Made by a program: the position numbers and the translations under genes
Assembly (NCBI GenBank): GCA_016936665.1
Contig: JAFGXI010000015.1
Location: 1 to 64,000, forward strand
Direction: 5' to 3'
Length of the DNA stretch: 64,000 nt
From: Bacteroidales bacterium
GTDB lineage: Bacteria; Bacteroidota; Bacteroidia; Bacteroidales; JAFGXI01
Notes under the pieces: generated by a model
Told to the model about the DNA's origin: nothing
Databases searched by the model: none
The model's input: only the letters and a program-made list of their open reading frames with translations
Shown: piece after piece, positions 27,601 through 34,991 of the stretch
Numbering within the stretch: position 1 is the first letter of the stretch
How the letters are laid out: every line of letters begins with the position of its first letter

Positions 27601-28399
27601 AGTCGTACGGATCTACAGTTTTCTTTGAATAAATTGGGCCGGTAAGCGTTAGCTGGGCTAAATTATAACCATAACCATCTAAAAATTCAGAAGTAACCAA
27701 TTCTACTCCTCCATGAAATTCTTTAGATGCTCCTTTAGTTGTAATATTAACAATACCTCCTGTAGCATCTCCATATTTAGAAGAAAGCCCTCCTGTTATT
27801 ACGTTTACTTGTTCAATAGCACTTTTTGGTAAAGTACTAGCCATAACTTTAACACCATCTACATAATAAACGGTTCCCTCGGAACGCGCTCCTCTGATGC
27901 TTAAATTACCATTTCCATCATCGTTAACTCCTCCTACAGTACTCGCAATTGCGGTAGCTGAACGGCCTGGCATCTTGTCAATATCTTCTTGCGTTACTGT
28001 ACCCCCAGACTCCACTTGGTCTTTACTTATCAGCGGTACCTTATACTCTTTAACAACGACTTCTTCCAATTTACTAACTGAAGCCGGTAGTTTAAAATCT
28101 TGGAAGGTGATTTTAGCATTGTTAACTTGCAAATCGCTAAGGGCTATTGTTTTGTAACCCATATATGACGCTTTTACAGTAAATCTACCTACAGGAACCG
28201 GTTTTATGGTATAAACACCATCAAAGTCGGTCATACCTCCTGTAACAACTTTACCTTCCTGTTCAACAGAGACGTTAGCAAACGGAATTGGTTCACCAGT
28301 GTCTTCATCTAAAACTTTTCCTTTAATTGTACCCGATTGAGCAAATACTCCATTTGCAACAACGATCGCAAAGAACAATAGTAGCAGTCTTCGTATCAT
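24644..28399 (-). CDS. TonB-dependent outer-membrane receptor with carboxypeptidase-regulatory domain
   Basis: 1251 residues. Signal peptide MIRRLLLLFFAIVVANGVFA, then a CarboxypepD_reg-like domain (about residues 22-105, GTIKGKVLDEDTGEPIPFAN), a TonB-box-like KLEEVVVKEY segment (about 110-119), a plug domain (about 125-235, with SIRGARSEGTVYYVDGVKV and SSKYGDATGGIVNITTKG), and a 22-strand-type barrel ending in aromatic F (LLLNF). No SusD partner follows; instead a 1512-residue secreted protein and a PorV-like barrel do, so this is not a standard SusCD pair. Cargo unknown. Confidence 0.9.
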   Translation of the reverse strand: MIRRLLLLFFAIVVANGVFAQSGTIKGKVLDEDTGEPIPFANVSVEQEGKVVTGGMTDFDGVYTIKPVPVGRFTVKASYMGYKTIALSDLQVNNAKITFQDFKLPASVSKLEEVVVKEYKVPLISKDQVESGGTVTQEDIDKMPGRSATAIASTVGGVNDDGNGNLSIRGARSEGTVYYVDGVKVMASTLPKSAIEQVNVITGGLSSKYGDATGGIVNITTKGASKEFHGGVELVTSEFLDGYGYNLAQLTLTGPIYSKKTVDPYDSLKINKKPIVGFLVTGDVNYQRDVDPDINGTWVAKDGVRENNLAHPIISSPQQEGLDIVTYASEYYGEDQFENIKAKPNNSLLSVNSTAKININVTDNLILSVGGRYRYYSRDLYSFRNSVMNSENNGHRNYNNWQVNGRVVHKLANKTEEEEKKSASVLKNIYYELVGSYEKEYYKSFNKDFDTDFFKYGHVGTFKTYKMPTYEYTTQLEGYPHGIYVMNGYADTLIDYTPSQYNEELATYTENYYSLFDKGSIYYRNRDLLLNVGGLLNGYNPNRIYGIFNSPGTPYDAYAITDNSQMIFSGNGSADIGNHEFQIGFEFEQRDERAYRLSPVELWLHANNLMNKHITELDLDNPIRHYITDADGNIINQDTISYNRLYSEGNQSMFDIKFREYLESKGAIIDGQAVKYNSTNWIDVDSYDPSDLAVEYFSADELINEGNKIGIDNVSSFVGYYGYDVYGNKITTNPTLEDFLNETNEYGFKTRPIAAFKPNYLAFYLQDKFSFDDLIFRVGVRVDRYDANQQVLKDAYSLNETYTVADVKNSTHADLLNGMPSNIGDDYIVYANSININEASSINGYRIGNDPANIKWYNASGTQIDDPNEIASSTGVAPLLLYPTSTINGASSNNPELKSSAFTDYVPQWNIMPRIAFSFPISDVALFSAHYDVMTKRPFGVNRLNPIQYLHIQTYAQDVINNPNLLPEKTIEYELGFQQKISNTSSLKIAAFYREMRGQAQVQNIYGAYPTNYITYQNIDFGTVKGATFTYDLRRTGNVRMMISYTLQFANGTGSDAQTALNLIKQDEPNLRQTLPLDFDQRHTIKGSVDYSYADGKAYNGPVLFGKDILQNTGVTFIPLFSTGSPYSKKDPTTDKLLGSVNGSRMPSIFKVDMKIYRDFMLNQGKDKKTPLALQVYVDVFNLFNTFNPLQVFSTTGNANDDAYLTTAKNQAEINAQLNPYSYSNYYSMSIDMYGYYMSPRTIRLGLLLNF

Positions 28400-28597
28400 A
28401 GTGACTTATTTATGATATTTTATATTAAACGTTAATATTTCTTAACAAACTGTAAAGATAATCAAACAAAGTCTAATTATCCAAACATTTTTAATGCTAG
28501 AACAAAGAATCTTTCTTTATTTAAAATTAATATACGTAGGTGTAATTTTTAAAGCTGTAATTATCAATGGTATAGAAAACAAGATATGTTTTACAAA

Positions 28598-29026
28598 TTA
28601 TTCCTTTTTTCGTTTCTTTTTCTGGTCTTTATTGAATAAGCGTTGAAACCAATTTTTATTGGGTTTATTATCTCGCCTACGCTTGGCTTCTTTTTCGTAT
28701 TGCCTCATTCTCTTGTATACCTTTCTGTCTTTTCCTTTTTCATTATTATTGTTAGCTTTTTTCTGGTATTCCCTATTAAGCTTTTGTTCTTTTTTTAAAA
28801 CTTTAGCTTTGTGTTTTTCATCTTTTTTCACTTGTTTAGCAGCCGCTTTACTCGCGTCTTTTTTAAAAAGATATTTCAATCGCAGAGGCTTTCTTTGTTT
28901 TCTTACTTTTTGCTCTTTATCTATCGAATATTTTTGGGCATATAAATCGACCGTGGTTCCGTTAATAAAAACCAAAAGGGTAAATAATACTGTCAGATTT
29001 TGTATTTTTGTTTTAAATGACTTCAT
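28598..29026 (-). CDS. Small secreted protein, extremely Lys/Arg-rich
   Basis: 142 residues: signal peptide (about 1-30, LTVLFTLLVFINGTTVDLYAQ), then a mature part of about 110 residues that is mostly K, R, E, N and Q with runs such as KKDEKHKAKVLKKEQK and RRRDNKPNKNWFQRLF, ending KKKRKKE. I recognise no family; predicted pI is very high. Possible roles include binding acidic glycan, nucleic acid or membrane, or anchoring. A promoter for the opposite-strand lipoprotein gene lies inside its first codons (29003-29011), so the two starts overlap head to head. Confidence 0.7.
   Translation of the reverse strand: MKSFKTKIQNLTVLFTLLVFINGTTVDLYAQKYSIDKEQKVRKQRKPLRLKYLFKKDASKAAAKQVKKDEKHKAKVLKKEQKLNREYQKKANNNNEKGKDRKVYKRMRQYEKEAKRRRDNKPNKNWFQRLFNKDQKKKRKKE
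29003..29011 (+). promoter_or_regulatory. -7 promoter element of the Rieske-like lipoprotein gene
   Basis: TATTTTTGT matches TAnnTTTG. It lies inside the first codons of the opposite-strand gene (start 29026) and ends 17 bases before the ATG at 29029, the same spacing seen at tex and the aconitase gene. No -33 element found. Confidence 0.5.
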
Positions 29027-29028
29027 AT

Positions 29029-29475
29029 ATGAATCTAAAAATTATTTTAAAAGTAACGTTTTTTTCAATGTTATTAATTTTTTCGGAATGCAAAGAGCCT
29101 GAAGATTCAATTGCAGATACTCCTGTAGATTTTAGAATATATCTAAACGATCCAATATACCGAGACTTAAGAACTGTAGGAAACTCATTAACAGTGACCG
29201 GTGGGCATGCAGGAATTGTAATATACCGTTTGTCTCAGGATGAGTTTCTTGCGTTTGATAGACTTTGTCCATACGAAAAGGATACTGAATGTAGAATTTA
29301 TACCGAAGACGATGATTTGGTATATCGTTGTGAATGTTGTAATACCCCTTATTTAATGATAGATGGCATAGGACAAAGTGAGGGAGAAACAGACTTTCCC
29401 GGCTCTGGCCTTTTTTTAAAAGCCTATAGAACTTACTTCGATGGCGTTAACGAAATTCGAATCACAAATTATTAA
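29029..29475 (+). CDS. Lipoprotein with degenerate Rieske-like domain
   Basis: 148 residues from the ATG at 29029. Lipoprotein-type N-terminus with Cys 21 after MNLKIILKVTFFSMLLIFSE. The body has short strands and FDRLCPYEKDTECRI followed by YRCECCNTPYLM, the positions of the two Rieske motifs (C-x-H and C-x2-H). Here the first motif is C-P-Y and the second is C-E-C-C, so histidines are missing and an ordinary [2Fe-2S] cluster is unlikely. A four-Cys metal site is possible. Start 29029 is preferred over 29017 because of promoter spacing. The 3' end shares TTAA with the convergent redoxin gene. Confidence 0.65.
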   Translation: MNLKIILKVTFFSMLLIFSECKEPEDSIADTPVDFRIYLNDPIYRDLRTVGNSLTVTGGHAGIVIYRLSQDEFLAFDRLCPYEKDTECRIYTEDDDLVYRCECCNTPYLMIDGIGQSEGETDFPGSGLFLKAYRTYFDGVNEIRITNY

Positions 29476-30200
29476 TTAATAACAAAGATTTTAGATAATA
29501 CCACATCTTGAACTAACTGGAATTTTGCAACCCAGGCTCCTTGTGGCAAATATATTGGTACGTATGTATTGCCTTTTTCTATATTGAATTTCTCGTTCAG
29601 CAGAAGTCGGCCATCAAGTCCAACAAATTGAATTAAAGCATTTGAATAAAATTGTTTTGAACGGATTTCAAGCCTATCGTTTTTATAGCTTAAAATTACC
29701 TCGTTTGATTCAATTTCCTTTATCTGATTGGCCATCAAACAATCTTCTATATATGAATTAACACTACCAAACTCAACATGTCTGTAGCTCCCATCGACAC
29801 AAATAAAATAGTAATATGGAGTATAGGGTACGGCTAATATATCTAATATTAATGGATTAGTATCTGAACTAAAAAAAGGGAAGGAAACACCGTGTTCCTC
29901 TTTGTATCCTAAAACGATAGAGTCGTTGTAACCACTAGTTTCAATAGCCCATACTTGTAAATTTTGTCCAGATCCATAATTCATGTATAGTGTATCGACA
30001 TAAGGCATTTCGTCGGAACAAAAGCTACAGTATCTAGCAAAAAAATCAATAACCACAGGCGTACCACTATTCAAATAACTATACAAATTATATTCAACTG
30101 AATCGACGCTCGTTAAGGTAAAGTCTTGTATTTGTTGTGATTTTAAATGGGAGCCTAAAAAAATGAATAAAAAAAGTAGTGCTTTACTCAAAGTCTTCAT
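29472..30200 (-). CDS. Secreted thioredoxin-like (TlpA-type) protein with C-terminal Ig-like tail
   Basis: 242 residues: signal peptide (MKTLSKALLFLFIFLGSHLKS), thioredoxin fold with PVVIDFFARYCSFCSDEMP (about residues 48-66; active site C-S-F-C), and a C-terminal region of about 80 residues (NEVILSYKNDRLEIRSKQF to VLSKIFVIN) that looks like a T9SS type-A sorting module. It would act in the envelope or at the surface as a disulfide exchanger or sensor. It overlaps the NamZ-like gene by 17 bases and is expressed after it, and it ends in the TTAA shared with the lipoprotein gene. Confidence 0.82.
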   Translation of the reverse strand: MKTLSKALLFLFIFLGSHLKSQQIQDFTLTSVDSVEYNLYSYLNSGTPVVIDFFARYCSFCSDEMPYVDTLYMNYGSGQNLQVWAIETSGYNDSIVLGYKEEHGVSFPFFSSDTNPLILDILAVPYTPYYYFICVDGSYRHVEFGSVNSYIEDCLMANQIKEIESNEVILSYKNDRLEIRSKQFYSNALIQFVGLDGRLLLNEKFNIEKGNTYVPIYLPQGAWVAKFQLVQDVVLSKIFVIN

Positions 30201-31356
30201 ATAAGAGATATTTTTTTCTCAACGATTTATAGGCTTCTAGCCCTTTTGCCCAAGATTCACGAATTTTATCTTCGTGCTCTAAAAACTCTATTTGCATCTG
30301 AAATTCTTTATTTCCAGCAAGTTTATTAAACGAACTTTTAAAAAAATCATCTTTTGGAACATTAGCATAAGCTTTTAACAAACAAGCAATTCCTATTCCT
30401 TTTTTAGCTACAATATAATCGATACCATTATCGTTAACGTCGTAGCCTTTGCATTGCTGATTTTCCCATTTTGGATGTTTTGCACCTAGCATACTTTTGG
30501 GTGTAAACTCAATATACCCATCCGAAAGCTCAGGATGTCCAACGTACTGAAATGGTTTTTCTGTACCTCTTCCTACACTCATTGAGGTTCCTTCTAACAG
30601 TCCTACTGTGGGATAATATAAGACAGCAGTCATATTTGGCAAATTAGGAGAAGGCTTCACGGGTAATTCATACATTGTTTTATGCGTATAATTTTCGCAA
30701 GTAATTACTTCTAAGTCGCAAACACTATTATCTTTCAACCAATGTTCCCCATTTATCATCAGAGCGAGTTCTCCCACGGTTAATCCGTGCACTATTGGTA
30801 TTGGATGCATCCCTATAAAAGACTTAAATTCAGGTTGTAAAATAGGGCCATCGACAAAATAACCATTAGGGTTAGGCCTGTCCAAAACCATAAATTTTAC
30901 ATTATTTTCTGCACAAGCTTCCATCGCAAGATGCATCGTAGAAATATACGTAAAAAAGCGAACGCCTACATCTTGTATATCAAATACTACAACATCAATA
31001 TCTTTTAACTGATCTTGGCTCGGTTTTTTATTATTACCATACAGAGAAATAATTGGTAATCCTGTTTTTGTGTCTGTTTGATTTTCTACAGAGGCTCCTG
31101 CATCTTCTAATCCTCTGAAGCCGTGCTCCGGCGCAAATATTTTAACAATACCAACACCCCTCGAAAGTAATGTGTCTACAAGGTGAGTCTTACCAACAAG
31201 CGCAGTGTGATTTGCAATAATCGCCACTTTTTTCCCATTTAATTTGGGGAGGTATTGGTCCATTCTTTCTGCTGCAACAGTAACTTTCTCAAATTCTACA
31301 GCCTGAACTGATGAGAAAAATAGTACAGCTGTCAATATTAAAAAAATGCTTTTCAT
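30184..31356 (-). CDS. namZ: NamZ-type exo-beta-N-acetylmuramidase (DUF1343)
   Basis: 390 residues with signal peptide (MKSIFLILTAVLFFSSVQA). The DUF1343 signature is complete: KVAIIANHTALVGKTHLVD (about residues 44-62), IFAPEHGFRG (about 73-82), DVVVFDIQDVGVRFFTYIS (about 120-138), LDRPNPNG (about 157-164), and SPNLPNM with PTVGLLEGTSMSVGRGTEKPF (about 235-265). NamZ releases terminal MurNAc from peptidoglycan fragments in cell-wall recycling. The MurNAc-use genes murK, murQ or amgK are not visible nearby. It overlaps the redoxin gene. Confidence 0.93.
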   Translation of the reverse strand: MKSIFLILTAVLFFSSVQAVEFEKVTVAAERMDQYLPKLNGKKVAIIANHTALVGKTHLVDTLLSRGVGIVKIFAPEHGFRGLEDAGASVENQTDTKTGLPIISLYGNNKKPSQDQLKDIDVVVFDIQDVGVRFFTYISTMHLAMEACAENNVKFMVLDRPNPNGYFVDGPILQPEFKSFIGMHPIPIVHGLTVGELALMINGEHWLKDNSVCDLEVITCENYTHKTMYELPVKPSPNLPNMTAVLYYPTVGLLEGTSMSVGRGTEKPFQYVGHPELSDGYIEFTPKSMLGAKHPKWENQQCKGYDVNDNGIDYIVAKKGIGIACLLKAYANVPKDDFFKSSFNKLAGNKEFQMQIEFLEHEDKIRESWAKGLEAYKSLRKKYLLYEDFE

Positions 31357-31376
31357 ACTCTTAGGCTTAAATTGAT

Positions 31377-31385
31377 TAGATTTGT
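31377..31385 (+). promoter_or_regulatory. -7 promoter element of the LolE-like gene
   Basis: TAGATTTGT matches TAnnTTTG, 51 bases before the TTG start. TTTT (31350-31353) is the nearest -33 candidate, so this is a weak call. Confidence 0.35.
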
Positions 31386-31436
31386 AAAATTAATGATTTT
31401 GTTTTAACAAATTCACTACTCATAATATGTAAAAAG

Positions 31437-32678
31437 TTGAATACATCTTTATTCATAGCGAGAAAAATTATTAATTCCGGCAAAGGAACTAAAAGCAATG
31501 CTAATTTTTTTATAAAGATTGCTTCTGCAGGAACTAGTCTCAGCATTGCTGTTATGATTTTGACAATTTTTGTCAGTAGCGGTTTCAAACATAATATTCA
31601 TGATAAGATAAAAATTTTTTCAAGCGATTTTCAGATTATCAATTACGATGCCAATCAATCGTACGACTACACTCCAATATTAATAGACTCAAACAACATC
31701 AACAAAATAAATCAATTAAAAGATGTTAAATCGTCTAATGCTTTTATCACAAAACCGGCGATTTTAAAATATGAGAATCTTATCGAAGGTATTGTTTTAA
31801 AAGCTTATCAAAATAAAGAAACTGAGCTGTTTTCAAAAATTTTAATCGATGGTAATATTCCCGAAACGGATTCTAATGAAGTCGTAATTTCAGAATTATT
31901 GTCAAAAAAACTTAATATTAAAATACACGATCCTATTTTAATTTATTTTATTCAAGATCCGATTCGATACAGAAAATTGTATGTTTCCGGTATTTTTAAA
32001 AGCGATATTTATGAGTTCGATAAAACATTTGCCTTTACTGACATCAAATTATTAAAAAAAATTTATGGGTGGCAAGAAGGTGAAGCTAGTGGTTACGAAA
32101 TAACCACAATATCTAATCAAAGCCCAAAGACACAAGAAACCATCGAAAAAATTCTTCAGCCAAAATATTTTTCTCATAACGAACATGTAATTAATTCCAA
32201 TACTAAAGTATTAAGTTCTAAAGACCGTTATCCTCAATTCTATTTCTGGCTCGATTTGTTCGACACTAATGTATTGGTCATTATTGGGCTTATGCTAGCT
32301 GTAGCTTCTTTTAATCTAATTTCTACACTATTAATCATTATTCTTGAAAAGGCAACCTTAGTTGGGCTCCTAAAAGCATTTGGAGGGTTCGATTCGTCTA
32401 TTAGACAAGTCTTTTTATACGTTGCATCGTATTTAACTTTTAAGGGTTTACTTTGGGGGAATCTCTTGGCTCTGAGTATTGCCGCTTTGCAGTATTTTTT
32501 TAAAGTTTTACCGCTCGATGCTGAGAACTATTACATTAGTTTTGTTCCAATTTATTTTGACTGGTTTTCTCTTATCGTTCTAAATTTGATTTCAATACTG
32601 ATTATTTTAAGTATTTTAATCATCCCAAGCCAATATATAGCTAGAATTTCACCAATTAAAGTGATTCGTTTTAATTAA
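31437..32678 (+). CDS. LolC/LolE-like ABC transporter permease
   Basis: 413 residues with one N-terminal membrane helix (about 30-52), a large periplasmic domain (about 53-265) and three C-terminal helices in the FtsX layout (about 280-305, 325-350, 375-400). The N-terminus NTSLFIARKIINSG and the GTSLSIAVMILTIFVSSGF helix are typical of LolE/LolC permeases that lift lipoproteins from the inner membrane. No LolD ATPase gene adjoins it, as often seen in Bacteroidota. Start is TTG at 31437; the nearby ATG at 31427 is out of frame and followed by a stop. Confidence 0.85.
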   Translation: MNTSLFIARKIINSGKGTKSNANFFIKIASAGTSLSIAVMILTIFVSSGFKHNIHDKIKIFSSDFQIINYDANQSYDYTPILIDSNNINKINQLKDVKSSNAFITKPAILKYENLIEGIVLKAYQNKETELFSKILIDGNIPETDSNEVVISELLSKKLNIKIHDPILIYFIQDPIRYRKLYVSGIFKSDIYEFDKTFAFTDIKLLKKIYGWQEGEASGYEITTISNQSPKTQETIEKILQPKYFSHNEHVINSNTKVLSSKDRYPQFYFWLDLFDTNVLVIIGLMLAVASFNLISTLLIIILEKATLVGLLKAFGGFDSSIRQVFLYVASYLTFKGLLWGNLLALSIAALQYFFKVLPLDAENYYISFVPIYFDWFSLIVLNLISILIILSILIIPSQYIARISPIKVIRFN

Positions 32679-32690
32679 ATTATAAAAAAA

Positions 32691-32722
32691 TTTGTCAGCA
32701 TATTAATAATAAGTATATTTAT
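32691..32722 (+). promoter_or_regulatory. Promoter of the SiaB-like gene
   Basis: TTTG at 32691-32694, 19 bases, then TATATTTAT at 32714-32722, one mismatch (A for G) from TAnnTTTG. It ends 17 bases before the ATG. Confidence 0.65.
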
Positions 32723-32739
32723 GCCGTTAATTATGAATA

Positions 32740-33870
32740 ATGACCCAAGTGACAAGATTTTCGGAGTTAAAAAATGCAGTTAAACTTTTCGACGCCATGG
32801 TCAAAGATAACCTTGGCTTTATATATAGGGGCAGTTTTAACGACGATATTACTGACAGCATACTAGAATTAACTGAGGTTTCTTTACAAACAGAAGAACA
32901 ATCTTCAAAAATTAAGAAGAGGGTTTATGCTATCATGGTTGAAGGGCTTCAGAACATTACTCGACATCAAGATTCTAGCCCCGAAATAAAATCTGATCAT
33001 AAAAGCATTTTTGTCATTCAAAAAATTGAAGAGAAATATTATATCACAACGGGTAATATTATTGAAGAACAACATATTGAAAACGTCAAACATCTAATTG
33101 AGAAAATCAACAAGCTATCGAAGGAAGAGCTTAAAGTTTATTACAAACAAGTCTTAGAAGAGGGCACTCTTTCTGATAAAGGCGGTGCAGGACTGGGTTT
33201 AATAGACATGGCCAAAAAATCGGGTAATCGTTTATCTTACCACTTTAAAAAATTATCGGACGGAATGTATTATTTTTACTTACATACCATACCAACTCTT
33301 AGCGATGGAGCCGATGTAGAATTAGATGGTAAAAGCGACTCATTAGATCATATCGTAGATATTCATAATATTCTTAATCAAGAAGATGTTCTTCTAATTT
33401 TTAACGGCATTTTTAACCAAGATACGTTTAGTAGTTTGATTCAATCGTTACAAAAAAATATATCTGAAACAAAAGATTTAAAAAACAAGCTTTTTTACAT
33501 CATTTCTGAAATGACCAAAAACATTGTCAAACATGGTTTTAAAGTTGACGCTTCTCATTTTGGAAATCCTGGTGTATTTTATCTAAGCCAATTAAAAGAC
33601 AAATATTTGATTACTACCGGTAATTTTATTCTTAACGAACGGGTTAGCGAATTTACAAACCACATCAATAAAATTAATCAATTCAGCCACAAAGAAGTAG
33701 ATCAAAATTACAAAACGATATTATTTAGCCAGAAAAAAGACGATAAAGATCACATGAAATTCGGTTTGTTGGATCTACGTAAAGAGTCTGAACATAAAAT
33801 TTGCTATGATATTGCTGAAATTGACAACGACAAATCCTTTGTTTCAATTAGAGTGGAATTGCATCCTTAA
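32740..33870 (+). CDS. Tandem SiaB-like (DUF6272) protein kinase, two domains
   Basis: 376 residues in two related halves. Half one (about 1-190) has the HATPase-like N-box VEGLQNITRHQ (from E68) and G-box KGGAGLGLIDMA (G148 on), as in SiaB-type kinases that phosphorylate SiaC. Half two (about 200-376) repeats the layout (LIFNGIFNQDTF; SEMTKNIVKHG from E257; KYLITTGNFI), but the G-box is reduced to KDHMKFGLLDLRK, so it probably does not bind ATP. A related domain usually occurs singly. A regulatory or partner-binding second domain is likely. No SiaC or SiaA homologue adjoins it. The 3' end converges on hemW with a shared TTAA. Confidence 0.8.
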   Translation: MTQVTRFSELKNAVKLFDAMVKDNLGFIYRGSFNDDITDSILELTEVSLQTEEQSSKIKKRVYAIMVEGLQNITRHQDSSPEIKSDHKSIFVIQKIEEKYYITTGNIIEEQHIENVKHLIEKINKLSKEELKVYYKQVLEEGTLSDKGGAGLGLIDMAKKSGNRLSYHFKKLSDGMYYFYLHTIPTLSDGADVELDGKSDSLDHIVDIHNILNQEDVLLIFNGIFNQDTFSSLIQSLQKNISETKDLKNKLFYIISEMTKNIVKHGFKVDASHFGNPGVFYLSQLKDKYLITTGNFILNERVSEFTNHINKINQFSHKEVDQNYKTILFSQKKDDKDHMKFGLLDLRKESEHKICYDIAEIDNDKSFVSIRVELHP

Positions 33871-34988
33871 TTAAAAAGACGCCTCATAATATAGTCGGAA
33901 ATAAAAACACCCTCTTCACTTAATTTTAAATGTTTCGTATTCAGTACCAGTCCTTTGTTGATTAGTGGTTCAGCCTTTTGAAGAAGATTTTCCAGAGCAT
34001 TTACGCCAAATTCATCTTTATAATCATCTAAACTTATACCCCAACGCGTTCTTAGATTCGTAATCAGCACCTCGTTTCTCATATCAATTTCCGTAAGTTT
34101 TTCTTCTTCAAATGCAAGCGAATTGACATTCAGGCTTTCGATATATTGTTTCACGTTACTCACATTCCAAAACCTACTTTTAGCATTATACGAGTGAGCC
34201 GATGGACCTAAACCTAAATAAGAATCTCTATGCCAATACGATAAATTATGTTTTGAATACATTTTATTCTTCGCAAAATTTGAAATTTCGTACGCTTCGA
34301 AACCTTGATCTTTAGCAAAAGACAATAGTTGTTTAAATTGTAAATCGCTTAACGCTTCTGATGTTTCTTGTACTTTATTCTGCTCTCTTTGTTTATGCAA
34401 TAAAGTCCCCTTCTCAAAAGACAAATGATAAGCTGATAAATGCTGAATGGGTAATTGTGTTATTTGATCGAGATTATACGACCATTCATTTTTTTTCCAG
34501 AAAGGCAGTCCGTATATTAAATCGACACTAATGTTGTGAAAACCCAATCGATATGCTCGAAGAATAGCATCTTTTGCAATTTTTGAATTATGAGAGCGCT
34601 TCAATGCTATCAAATCATCATCTATAAAAGACTGCACACCAATACTTAACCGATTTATTCCCAAATTTAATAACCCTTTAATATAAGAGTCCGATAAGTC
34701 TTCAGGGTTAGCTTCTATAGTTATTTCCGCATCATTTTTAATAAAAAAACAAGCACTTATTTGGGAAAATATTTTTTGAAATTGATCTAAACTAAGAAGC
34801 GAAGGCGTACCTCCTCCAAAAAAAATTGAACTGATTTGTTGCTCTTCGAAAAAAGATTGCCTAAGTTCTATTTCTTTAATCAGGGCGTCGACAAACTCTT
34901 GTTTTCTAGCTTGTGGAACAATAGAATAAAAATCGCAATACGTGCATTTCTGTGCGCAAAACGGCACATGAATATATAATCCGGGCAT
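33867..34988 (-). CDS. hemW: Radical-SAM heme chaperone HemW
   Basis: 373 residues with the radical-SAM cluster motif at the very N-terminus (C11-x3-C15-x2-C18 in HVPFCAQKCTYCDFY), SAM-binding GGGTPSLL (about residues 60-67), the R-x-S-I-G-V-Q-S-F strand (about 113-121), and the family's AYHLSFEKGTLL and YEISNFAK segments. HemW inserts heme into target proteins and is often annotated as a coproporphyrinogen dehydrogenase homologue. It follows the MORN-like gene by three bases. Confidence 0.93.
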   Translation of the reverse strand: MPGLYIHVPFCAQKCTYCDFYSIVPQARKQEFVDALIKEIELRQSFFEEQQISSIFFGGGTPSLLSLDQFQKIFSQISACFFIKNDAEITIEANPEDLSDSYIKGLLNLGINRLSIGVQSFIDDDLIALKRSHNSKIAKDAILRAYRLGFHNISVDLIYGLPFWKKNEWSYNLDQITQLPIQHLSAYHLSFEKGTLLHKQREQNKVQETSEALSDLQFKQLLSFAKDQGFEAYEISNFAKNKMYSKHNLSYWHRDSYLGLGPSAHSYNAKSRFWNVSNVKQYIESLNVNSLAFEEEKLTEIDMRNEVLITNLRTRWGISLDDYKDEFGVNALENLLQKAEPLINKGLVLNTKHLKLSEEGVFISDYIMRRLFN

Positions 34989-34991
34989 TAG

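Noticed and set aside
29017..29028. Upstream ATG of the Rieske-like lipoprotein
   Set aside because: Only six bases after the -7 box, while 29029 has the spacing found at other genes and gives a better lipoprotein signal.
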